From Candidatus Omnitrophota bacterium (GTDB lineage: Bacteria > Omnitrophota > Gorgyraeia > 1-14-0-20-64-10), in the NCBI GenBank assembly GCA_023248095.1, contig JAHFFF010000044.1, positions 1 to 11,116 on the forward strand: 11,116 nt of DNA. The letters are read 5' to 3'. Below, in pieces: positions 1 through 6,213 of the stretch. Under the pieces are notes generated by a model. The model was not told where the DNA came from, did no database searches, and worked only from the letters and a program-made list of their open reading frames with translations. The position numbers were made by a program, and so were the translations under genes. Positions within the stretch are counted from its first letter, which is position 1; each line of letters opens with the position of its first letter.

Positions 1-1733
1 GGAAAGGGATCCTCTTCTTGCGTCTTTAAGCTCGCCAGCGCCAGCCGGCGCTCCTTCTCAAAATCCTCCTGAGGAAAGCTCGGCTCCAGCAAAAGTTCCG
101 ACAACAGATCAAGCCCGCGCGGCAATTCCGAGGAAACGAGCTCCAGGGTAAGACCCAGGCTGTTTCGCCCGCTGAAGGAATTGATCTCGCTTCCCATCTG
201 CCTGAGCAACTCCGTAATCTCCTCAACCCCTTTATGGCGAGTTCCGCGGGTCAGCATTTGCGCCGTCAGCCCGGAGATTCCGTTGGTCTTGTCCGTCTCA
301 TACCGAACTCCACCCAGCATGGAAACCTGCACCGTCACTAAAGGCAAGCGGGGATCCTGCCGAAAAATCACGCGCAGGCCGTTGTCCAAGCGAACCTTCT
401 CGGCAACCAGCTCCTGCCGCTGACCCGGCCCCTGCTTGTCGACCACCGCCGTTCTCCCTCTGGGAAGAAGGGACACGAGGGTCGAGGAGTCCTTCACCAG
501 GTAATGCTGGGCCGCATGCCGCAAATCCTCCGCGCTGACCCGATCCACTCCCGCCAGATACCGATCGGCGAAGGTCGGATCACCCACCATGACCTCGTAA
601 GTGGCCAGGTCCGACGCCTGCCCTCCCACGGTCTGTCGCCCCGACAAGTAATCCCGCAACAGGGCCTTCTTACCGGCCACGATCTCCTCAGGTGAGAAGG
701 GCTCTTCCTTGGCCCGTTTGAATTCCTTCTCCATCCCGGTAAGGGCCTCGGAGACACGATCCGGATCCGTCCGCATCGAAACGGTCACAAGCCCGCGAGC
801 CTGCGGTGTATAGTTCCAGCTGTGAACCGAATGCACGATCCCGGCCTCCCGGAGGGCCAGCTCCAGCCGAGAACCTCTGCCCCCTCCCAAAAGCCAGGAT
901 AAGAGATCCAGCGCAAACAGATCCGGATCATTGACAGAGACACCAGGGAAACCGACTGAAACGAAGGCCAGGTTGGCCTCCGCCTCCTCTGTGATCTTTC
1001 TTGGCGCCTGCGGCAGCGGTTCCTCCGGCATGACAATCGAAGGAACCCTCCCCGGCCGGATGGATGCGGTCAACTCCTGCATTCGCTGAACCACCTCCTC
1101 CGCGTTGACATCCCCCACCACGGCGATCACCATCGTGTTGGGGAAATAGTGGGTGCGATGGTATTGCTTTACATCCTCCGGTGTAAGCTGAGTCAACAGG
1201 GGCTCATAGCCGATGATCGGGATCCGGTAGGGATGCACCCGATAGGCATTGGCGAAAAGCTCATCCCACGCCACCTGCGCCGGATCATCCCGACGGAGTT
1301 TCAACTCCCTGAGGACCACCTCTCGCTCTTTCGCGAATTCCCCCGGATCCATGCTGGGGAAGAAGAGGGCATCCACCAGCAGATCGGCCGCCTCCGACCA
1401 GTACTCCCGATTGACGAGCAATTGGTAGCCGGTGGTGTCGTAGGTCGTGAATCCCTGGGATGTGCCCCCGTAGGAGCGAGCCTCTTGCTCCACCGCCCCC
1501 ACCGGCCTGCGGGCCGTTCCCTTGAACAGCATATGCTCCACCACATGGGAAACGCCGGCCCCCAACCAGGGCCCCTCGGTCGCCGAGCCAGTTCGGACCA
1601 CGGCATGAAAGGCCACCAAGGGATGGGAATGATCCTCTTGCACCAGCAGGGTCAAGCCATTGGGAAATACGCGCCGGACCACGTTCGGCCGACTCATCTC
1701 TTGGAGTGACTGTTGTAGGGAAAATGGCTGCAT
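1..1733 (-). CDS. Two-domain M16 (pitrilysin-type) zinc protease, partial at left edge
   Basis: An open frame runs without a stop from the first ATG at 1733 to the left edge, about 577 codons. The N-terminal M16 domain has the inverted zinc motif HVVEH (residues 63-67) and the third ligand candidate Glu143 in EREVVLRELKLRR. It also has the family blocks RVFPNGLTLLVQED, TTYDTTGY and LLGGGRGSRLE. A second M16-like domain starts near position 400 of the window (VRLDNGLRVIF). There the HxxEH site is replaced: NGISGLTAQML aligns with AGVSHVVEHML, so this half is probably non-catalytic, as is usual in fused M16 proteins. The family degrades peptides, often in the periplasm. In frame upstream of the ATG lies a lipobox, LLTGC (1769-1755), after a hydrophobic stretch, but no ATG, GTG or TTG precedes it before the TAA at 1817-1815. 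The true N-terminus is therefore unclear. It sits 53 bases after rpsU, measured from the ATG. Confidence 0.88.
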   Translation of the reverse strand, partial: MQPFSLQQSLQEMSRPNVVRRVFPNGLTLLVQEDHSHPLVAFHAVVRTGSATEGPWLGAGVSHVVEHMLFKGTARRPVGAVEQEARSYGGTSQGFTTYDTTGYQLLVNREYWSEAADLLVDALFFPSMDPGEFAKEREVVLRELKLRRDDPAQVAWDELFANAYRVHPYRIPIIGYEPLLTQLTPEDVKQYHRTHYFPNTMVIAVVGDVNAEEVVQRMQELTASIRPGRVPSIVMPEEPLPQAPRKITEEAEANLAFVSVGFPGVSVNDPDLFALDLLSWLLGGGRGSRLELALREAGIVHSVHSWNYTPQARGLVTVSMRTDPDRVSEALTGMEKEFKRAKEEPFSPEEIVAGKKALLRDYLSGRQTVGGQASDLATYEVMVGDPTFADRYLAGVDRVSAEDLRHAAQHYLVKDSSTLVSLLPRGRTAVVDKQGPGQRQELVAEKVRLDNGLRVIFRQDPRLPLVTVQVSMLGGVRYETDKTNGISGLTAQMLTRGTRHKGVEEITELLRQMGSEINSFSGRNSLGLTLELVSSELPRGLDLLSELLLEPSFPQEDFEKERRLALASLKTQEEDPF

Positions 1734-1786
1734 GGCGGGGCTACCTATGCTCCGACAACCGGTCAGGAGAAAAATAAGGAGAGCAA

Positions 1787-1957
1787 CTAAAACCGTCTGC
1801 GGTTCTCTCGCAACTTACGCCGCCGGGCCACCGATGGCTTCTCATAATGTTTCCGGGCCCGGACAACCTTCAAGATTCCCTCCCGCTCGACCTTCTTCTT
1901 CAGCCGCCGGAGGGCCTTCTCCAGGGGTTCATTCTCTCGGACTTCAACTATAGGCAT
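1787..1957 (-). CDS. rpsU: Small ribosomal subunit protein bS21
   Basis: This 56-residue gene is complete, from ATG (1957) to TAG (1789-1787). The translation begins MPIVEVRENEPLEKALRRLK, continues KKVEREGILK and RARKHYEKPSVARRRKLR, and ends ENRRRF. This is the full pattern of bacterial ribosomal protein S21, a basic 30S protein near the 3' end of 16S rRNA that helps translation initiation. Length is slightly below that of the 71-residue E. coli protein and normal for the shorter members. No good ribosome binding site precedes the ATG, and the predicted promoter would place the mRNA start at the start codon. A protease gene follows on the same strand. Confidence 0.95.
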   Translation of the reverse strand: MPIVEVRENEPLEKALRRLKKKVEREGILKVVRARKHYEKPSVARRRKLRENRRRF

Positions 1958-1963
1958 GCCAAC

Positions 1964-1992
1964 ATCTTACCGTAGGCAAAATGGGGAGTCAA
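1964..1992 (-). promoter_or_regulatory. Predicted sigma-70-type promoter for rpsU
   Basis: Reading the minus strand, TTGACT (1992-1987, five of six consensus bases) is followed by exactly 17 bases and then TAAGAT (1969-1964, four of six). Only six bases, GTTGGC, separate the -10 box from the rpsU ATG, so the expected start of transcription is at or within a base of the A of ATG. The promoter sits in the short gap after the cobalamin operon and would give rpsU and the protease gene their own transcription. Confidence 0.6.
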
Positions 1993-1995
1993 GGC

Positions 1996-2023
1996 TCGCT
2001 GAGGAGTTGTCGCTGAGGAGTTA
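1996..2023. repeat. 14-base tandem duplication over the tonB-2 stop codon
   Basis: Positions 1996-2009 (tcgctgaggagttg) and 2010-2023 (tcgctgaggagtta) are adjacent direct copies that match at 13 of 14 bases. The one difference is in the stop codon of the second tonB, TAA in the gene copy and CAA in the outer copy. It looks like a small local duplication of the gene's 3' end. No function is evident. Confidence 0.85.
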
Positions 2024-2695
2024 CTCCGGCTGGTACTTGACGAGGAACTCGTAGCGGACCTGGCGCTGTTTCATCTCTTTCTGGAAGCGGGGATATGGGA
2101 TGGCCGCTTGGGCATCTTTCACCGCAAGATCCGCCAGGCGAGGGTCGGAGGCCTCCAAGACGGCGATCTCCTTCAAGACCCCGTGCGGTGCCAAGACCAG
2201 CTGCAGACGGACCGTCCCATTCATTCGGTTGGAAGGATAATGGAGGTGGGCCTTGAGGTGCTGCCGGACCCACTCCTTGTGCTCGATCGAAGCGAACTCC
2301 CCTTCCGGTAAACTCATGGCAGAGGCCTCTTCGGTGACCGGAAGATCGACGTCCGGCGAGAGACGGGCGGTTGGGGTTGGAAGGCTCGGAAGATCTTGCG
2401 GGGGTTCGGGTGGCTTCGGTTTTGGCAGCTCGGCCGGCGCCAGCCGCGGGATCGTTCCGGTGTTAGCCGATTCCCCACCCGTGGGCAGAAGATCCACAGC
2501 CGATGCAGGCCGGGCCGTTGGAGTGGTAGGCCTGGACGGAGCTCGTCGAGGTTCTGGCGGTTGAGGAATCGGCAGATAAGAAACCTCGAACGGATGAAGC
2601 AGTTCACGCGGGGGAACAAACGATGGGGGAGGCCGGATGATCATTAAACCCAGATGCAGAAGGATGGAGAAGATAATCGCGGCTCTCAGATTCAT
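2021..2695 (-). CDS. TonB-family energy transducer (second copy), proline-rich
   Basis: This 224-residue protein has the classic TonB layout. A membrane anchor (about 5-20) contains Ser10 and His14 in FSILLH, matching the Ser-x3-His pattern of TonB anchors. A proline-rich periplasmic linker (about 21-118) includes PKPKPPEPP. The C-terminal domain (about 138-222) has LHYPSNRMNGTVRLQLVL, then PHGVLKEIAVLEASD, and YPRF with VRYEFLVKYQ. It differs clearly from the first TonB in linker and in C-terminal sequence, so it is not a recent duplicate; it may serve another receptor or be the main partner of BtuB. The ATG overlaps the bluB stop as ATGA. It is the last gene of the apparent cobalamin operon. 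A 14-base tandem duplication spans its stop codon. I see no intrinsic terminator after it. Confidence 0.9.
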   Translation of the reverse strand: MNLRAAIIFSILLHLGLMIIRPPPSFVPPRELLHPFEVSYLPIPQPPEPRRAPSRPTTPTARPASAVDLLPTGGESANTGTIPRLAPAELPKPKPPEPPQDLPSLPTPTARLSPDVDLPVTEEASAMSLPEGEFASIEHKEWVRQHLKAHLHYPSNRMNGTVRLQLVLAPHGVLKEIAVLEASDPRLADLAVKDAQAAIPYPRFQKEMKQRQVRYEFLVKYQPE

Positions 2696-3342
2696 CCCTT
2701 CCCCTGTTTGACCCCCCAGCGGTCCGCGAAGATCAGGTCATCGAGCTCGAGCCTGGAGGCCCAGCCGACTTCTTGCAACTCCGGCTGCGGCAGAAATTCA
2801 ATCGGGTAACCGATGCAGAGATAAGCCACCGGCAGAATCCCCCGTGGAATGCGCAAGATCTTCTTCAGGCGGTCGTTGCTGAGGATGCTGACCCATCCGA
2901 CTCCCAGCCCCTCTGCCCGGGCCGCGAGCCAAAGGTTCTGGATGGCGCAGCAGGTGCTGTATAAATCGGTCCGCCGGATCGTGTGACGACCCAAGACGTG
3001 AGGGCCGAACCGCTTCGGATCGCACGTGATGCACAGGTTGACGGGTGCCTCTTCAATCCCCTCCAATTTCAGCCGATCGTAGAGCCGACGTCGCTTTCCC
3101 CGGAAGACTTGAGCCGCCTTTGCGTTCTCCCGCTGGAAAAGCCCTTTGATCTCTCCCTTGACCCCCGTGTCCCGGATGACGATGAAATTCCAAGGCTGCA
3201 TGAAGCCGACGGACGGGGCGTGGTGGGCCGCGGTCAGGATCCGCTGCAGGACCTCCTCCGGAATAGGGCGCGGGAGAAATCTGCGGACGTCACGCCGCGA
3301 GAAGATGACCTCATAGATGGGATGTTGAATCACCTGCTCCAC
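2692..3342 (-). CDS. bluB: 5,6-Dimethylbenzimidazole synthase BluB
   Basis: BluB is a nitroreductase-fold flavoenzyme that breaks down reduced FMN with oxygen to make 5,6-dimethylbenzimidazole, the lower ligand of cobalamin. Clear family blocks are RRDVRRF with the conserved aspartate, HHAPSVGFMQPWNFIVI, DPKRFGPHVLGRHTIRRTD followed by LYSTCCAIQNLWLAARAEG, and VGWVSIL. Length (216 residues from this start) fits the family. The start is uncertain. A GTG at 3342 has GAAGG seven bases upstream and is my choice. A TTG at 3363 gives 223 residues but has a weak site. A GTG at 3333 would form a neat 4-base GTGA overlap with the upstream gene. Its presence implies that the cell makes or remodels cobalamin with DMB, under oxygen. 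It ends in an ATGA overlap with the second TonB gene. Confidence 0.95.
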   Translation of the reverse strand: MEQVIQHPIYEVIFSRRDVRRFLPRPIPEEVLQRILTAAHHAPSVGFMQPWNFIVIRDTGVKGEIKGLFQRENAKAAQVFRGKRRRLYDRLKLEGIEEAPVNLCITCDPKRFGPHVLGRHTIRRTDLYSTCCAIQNLWLAARAEGLGVGWVSILSNDRLKKILRIPRGILPVAYLCIGYPIEFLPQPELQEVGWASRLELDDLIFADRWGVKQGKG

Positions 3343-3851
3343 GAAACAGCCTTCTCCCTCCAACCCATCAGCAGGGTCCCGGCAACGGAATAAAGAATCA
3401 GGAAGAGGCTTGCAAACAGCACATCTCCGATAAAGGAGCGCTGAAAATAGGGGAACGCGCCGGCCACGGCGTCGGCGAATCCACGAGCGGTTCTCGGCCA
3501 GATGCCGCAGGTCCCGGTGGCCCAGTCACCCACCGCCAGGACCAGATGGAAGATCGGCGAGGAGAGGAGCAGCCCGGTCATCAAAGAACGAAAATTCGGC
3601 CGCACCCTCAGCGCGAGAATGGCCGCCACCACCAGCCCCATCCCCACAAGCCGGACCCATGTGAAGACCGAAAACCCTAAAAGGAGATCCCGGATCACCA
3701 CACCGCCCAGACCCACCACCCAAAGCTCTTTGGGACGAAGAAAACAGGCAGCGCAGAGGATTGCACCCAGAATGGGCGCCACCCCAAGGACGTGATGAAA
3801 CTGTGCCGCAATGAGACCGCAAACCAACGTCAAAGCTCCCGTCGCAATCAT
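3330..3851 (-). CDS. DUF6580-family membrane protein, putative ECF S-component-like permease
   Basis: This 173-residue protein is almost entirely hydrophobic, with about five membrane segments. The pattern matches what I recall of the DUF6580 family: an N-terminal HHVLGVAPILGA, then RPKELWVVGLGGVVIRDLLLGF (about 39-60), then GDWATGTCGIWPRTARG (108-124), and AFPYFQRSFIGDVLF near 132-146. The family is described as putative transporters of the small S-component type; its substrate is not established. Placement between a TonB motor and bluB suggests it could move a corrinoid or a precursor across the inner membrane, which is inference. AGGAGG lies five bases before the ATG, and 30 bases separate it from tonB. 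Its stop overlaps the start of bluB. The family assignment is from remembered sequence pattern, not a search. Confidence 0.75.
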   Translation of the reverse strand: MIATGALTLVCGLIAAQFHHVLGVAPILGAILCAACFLRPKELWVVGLGGVVIRDLLLGFSVFTWVRLVGMGLVVAAILALRVRPNFRSLMTGLLLSSPIFHLVLAVGDWATGTCGIWPRTARGFADAVAGAFPYFQRSFIGDVLFASLFLILYSVAGTLLMGWREKAVSWSR

Positions 3852-3881
3852 ATCAACCTCCTGGTTATGAGTTCTTTCATC

Positions 3882-4433
3882 TCATTCTTTCCGATCAAGA
3901 TCAAGCTTAAACGTAACGGGAATCTCCACCTGTGAGGCAACCACCCGCCCAGCCTTACGGGCCGGAACAAATTGCCACTCGCGTAACGCAGCCAGCGCGG
4001 CACCGTCCAGCAGGGGATAGCCTGAGCTCCGGTTCACCTGGAGAGAAACCACATTCCCCGAGGGTGCTACTGACGCACGAACCAACACGGTGCCCTGCCA
4101 TCCCCGAATCCTCGCCTCAAAGGGGTAACGAGGGGCCGGGTTGTTCAAACCAGCAGGCGCCCCCTGTATCACGGCACCGCCGTCGTTGAGCCAAATCTCC
4201 CGCTGTGGAGCGGCGGCCTTCCCTGATTTCTTATCCGCCGGGAGTTCCCCTTCCAGTGTCCCTTGCTCCCCCTGAGAGACAGACCCTGAAGGAGCGGCAA
4301 CCAGCTCCAGCTCGATGGAACTGATCCCCGGGGTCACGTCTGTCTGAACACCAGTGGCCAATCCACCCAGGGAAACCATCGGCACCAACAGAAGTGCGTG
4401 CAACATGACTGAGAAGAAGGTCGGTTTGACCAG
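3882..4433 (-). CDS. tonB: TonB-family energy transducer (first copy), probable non-ATG start
   Basis: The protein has an N-terminal membrane anchor, a short periplasmic linker and a TonB C-terminal domain (last 85 or so residues, from NPAPRYPFEARI through DGAALAALREWQF and VEIPVTFKL). It carries motor energy from TolQ/TolR to an outer-membrane receptor, most likely BtuB. The first ATG is at 4406, giving 174 residues, but it has no ribosome binding site and cuts into the membrane anchor. Reading upstream in frame gives VKPTFFSV before MLHALLLV, restoring a lysine and the Ser-x3-His pattern of TonB anchors. I therefore give a CTG start at 4433 (AGGA six bases upstream; 183 residues). An ATA at 4445, with AGGAG at good spacing, is another possibility; the frame closes at a TGA (4460-4458). 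The linker is poor in proline compared with the second TonB. Confidence 0.85.
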   Translation of the reverse strand: MVKPTFFSVMLHALLLVPMVSLGGLATGVQTDVTPGISSIELELVAAPSGSVSQGEQGTLEGELPADKKSGKAAAPQREIWLNDGGAVIQGAPAGLNNPAPRYPFEARIRGWQGTVLVRASVAPSGNVVSLQVNRSSGYPLLDGAALAALREWQFVPARKAGRVVASQVEIPVTFKLDLDRKE

Positions 4434-4441
4434 GGGGCGTC

Positions 4442-4843
4442 CTATCGGGAATCTCCTTCAGAAAGGGTCATGATGCGGATCTTCAAGAAGCCAGCGCTTC
4501 GGCACAGGTCCCACAACTCAATCAGCTTATCCACCCGAGCGCTTCTGTCCGAGCGAATCAAGAGAGGCTGGTCACTCTTGAAGTTCGCCAGTTTCTGCCG
4601 CACCTCCTTCAGCGTCACCGCGACATCGTTGAAGTAGACGGCGTGTTCCTTGGTCAGCGTGATCACTGCATTCGATTCAGTCAATCGTTGACCCGTCCCT
4701 GCTTTCGGAAGATTGACCTCGATCCCTTGCTCCAAAAGAGGAGCGGCTACCATAAAGATGATCAGGAGCACCAGCATCACATCCACCAACGGGGTGACGT
4801 TGATCTCCGACAGGGGCGTCAAAACCTGCCGCTCAATCTTCAT
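4442..4843 (-). CDS. tolR: TolR/ExbD-family motor subunit
   Basis: This 133-residue protein has one N-terminal membrane segment, with INVTPLVDVMLVLLIIFM at residues 14-31. Asp21 in that segment is the conserved proton-carrying aspartate of the TolR/ExbD family. The periplasmic domain (about 40-130) has the family pattern VNLPKAGT, ITLTKEHAVYFND and PLLIRSDRSARVDKLIEL. The start at 4843 was chosen because it overlaps the tolQ stop as ATGA and has AAGGGGG upstream; an in-frame ATG 75 bases earlier lies inside tolQ and adds 25 residues not expected in the family. It pairs with TolQ as the motor for the TonB protein encoded 35 bases downstream (measured to that gene's first ATG). Confidence 0.93.
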   Translation of the reverse strand: MKIERQVLTPLSEINVTPLVDVMLVLLIIFMVAAPLLEQGIEVNLPKAGTGQRLTESNAVITLTKEHAVYFNDVAVTLKEVRQKLANFKSDQPLLIRSDRSARVDKLIELWDLCRSAGFLKIRIMTLSEGDSR

Positions 4844-5466
4844 GCGGCCCCCTTGGAAAGGAGATCCTTCAGCTGCTCTGAGAAATCCTCCATCTGAACG
4901 ACGATCCTTCTGGCCCAATTGAGATACGCGTTATAGGCCATCACCGCTGGAATTGCCGCCGCCAGGCCGGCAGCCGTTGTAATGAGGGCCTCGGCAATGC
5001 CGGGGGCAACGACCGCCAACGAGGCGGATCCGACTGCACCGATCCCCCGAAAGGCGTTCATGATCCCCCAGACGGTGCCCAGAAGGCCGATGAAGGGGGC
5101 CGTCGAACCGGTGACGGCAAGGAAGGTCAGGTACGCGTTCAATTTCTCCGCTTCCAGCACCTCCTGTCTCCTCAAGGATCGGTCGATTTCATCCCTGGGC
5201 CGGTACCGCAGGGGAACAAACGACTGAAACAGCCGCGCCAGCGGACTCATTTGAAAGGCGCCTGCCTTCTTCTGGAGGTTCTGAAAATTCTGCTCGGATG
5301 CAAAGACCTGCAGAAAGGATTCCGATTCGCTGGAGGCGGCGCTGAAATGGTCGTACTTGTACACGATGATCGCCCAAGAAGCCACGGAAAAACTCAGTAG
5401 GATAAACAAGATCACCTTGACAAAAAGGCTGGCTTGCAAGACAAGTTGAATCGCTGATTCCTGCAT
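4840..5466 (-). CDS. tolQ: TolQ/ExbB-family proton-channel subunit
   Basis: This 208-residue inner-membrane protein forms, with TolR/ExbD, the proton-driven motor that powers TonB or TolA. Three membrane segments are visible: about 12-35, about 112-138 and about 153-179. The signature stretch around 118-140 includes VTGSTAPFIGLLGTVWGIM and is followed by NAFRGIG, then SLAVVAPGIAEALITTAAGL. These blocks match TolQ slightly better than ExbB, and the absence of a long N-terminal extension also points to TolQ. The partner here is nevertheless a TonB-like protein and no tolA, tolB or pal is in the window, so it probably energises BtuB. The start has GAGGAGG about five bases upstream. It ends with an ATGA overlap into tolR. 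Confidence 0.92.
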   Translation of the reverse strand: MQESAIQLVLQASLFVKVILFILLSFSVASWAIIVYKYDHFSAASSESESFLQVFASEQNFQNLQKKAGAFQMSPLARLFQSFVPLRYRPRDEIDRSLRRQEVLEAEKLNAYLTFLAVTGSTAPFIGLLGTVWGIMNAFRGIGAVGSASLAVVAPGIAEALITTAAGLAAAIPAVMAYNAYLNWARRIVVQMEDFSEQLKDLLSKGAA

Positions 5467-5478
5467 GGGGCCTCCTCG

Positions 5479-6213
5479 TTATTTTCTCAAAGAATCCTTG
5501 GGTTGGGACAACAAGATCGGCCGAAGGGCCTCCCCTCCCGGTCCTGCCACAATGGGGATCTCCCGAGCTCCCAACGTCTCATGCCAGACGTGCAAGGTGT
5601 GTCTACCGGCCGGCACGCCGGGAATGGTGAACCACCCCTCCGGATCCGTCACGGCGCAGGCGCCGGGAGCCACGACGACCCACGCGTACATCCAGGGATG
5701 GACACCGCAACGAATAATATAGCGCCCCGGCTCGGCAAAGCGCCAGTGAATATCCACGGCGTTCGCCCTTTGCCAGCGGTGCATGAGCATCGAGGGCTCC
5801 CCTTCCCGGAAGATCCGGACGTTGTGGATGACCTGATCAGAATTCCGGATGGTCAGCTCTCCGCCCCGCTTCATCGCCACCACATGGGGCGAGAAAACAC
5901 ATTCCCGCTGGTTCATGGAAATCTCCTCTCCGGATGGAGCAGCCGAAGGATTCACCGGTTCCTCGATCCAGACCACCGCATCCTGGATTCCCCCTGTGGG
6001 ATCCACCCGCAATCTCTGCGAAGCCTTCTGCAGAGAACCGCATCCCTCCGTGGAATGCGCCCCGCTCTTCGGCTCAATCTTGACCCACTCCTGTTGCGGG
6101 ACCGGACCCTCCAGCTGAACACGGCCGCGCACGATGGAGCCTGCCTCAGCCGATGCGGACGAGCCAGCGGCAAGAAGCAGGAGTGCAAGCAGATGAAACC
6201 TTCTACTGTCCAT
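5479..6213 (-). CDS. Exported cupredoxin-domain protein with a type 1 copper site
   Basis: This 244-residue protein starts with a signal peptide (about 1-24, MDSRRFHLLALLLLAAG, probable cleavage after ASAEA). A middle region (about 27-85) resembles the conserved N-terminal part of cupredoxin proteins of the methylamine-utilisation type. A cupredoxin domain follows (about 100-182). The putative blue-copper ligands are His130 in VIHNVRIF and Cys169, His172 and Met175 in RCGVHPWMYAW. The tail (about 183-235) looks like a carboxypeptidase-regulatory-type beta sandwich: ACAVTDPEGWFTIPGVPAGRHTL in two blocks. Its location should be the periplasm. The role in a corrinoid operon is unknown; electron transfer, metal handling or a structural role are all possible. 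It overlaps the DUF4430 gene by 11 bases and is followed by 12 bases and a strong GAGGAGG site for tolQ, so it belongs to the same transcript. Confidence 0.8.
   Translation of the reverse strand: MDSRRFHLLALLLLAAGSSASAEAGSIVRGRVQLEGPVPQQEWVKIEPKSGAHSTEGCGSLQKASQRLRVDPTGGIQDAVVWIEEPVNPSAAPSGEEISMNQRECVFSPHVVAMKRGGELTIRNSDQVIHNVRIFREGEPSMLMHRWQRANAVDIHWRFAEPGRYIIRCGVHPWMYAWVVVAPGACAVTDPEGWFTIPGVPAGRHTLHVWHETLGAREIPIVAGPGGEALRPILLSQPKDSLRK

Noticed and set aside
1149..1709. Plus-strand open frame of 186 codons
   Set aside because: It is antisense to the M16 catalytic domain, whose own frame carries HVVEH and other family blocks.
1787..1796. Programmed -1 frameshift joining rpsU to the protease frame at CGGTTTTAG
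   Set aside because: The site is not a standard slippery heptamer, re-pairing after slippage would be poor, and a ribosomal protein fused to a lipoprotein signal makes little sense.
1958..2020. Intrinsic terminator or cobalamin riboswitch at the end of the operon
   Set aside because: I found no GC-rich hairpin followed by a T run, and 63 bases is far too short for a cobalamin riboswitch. The space is accounted for by the tandem repeat and the rpsU promoter.
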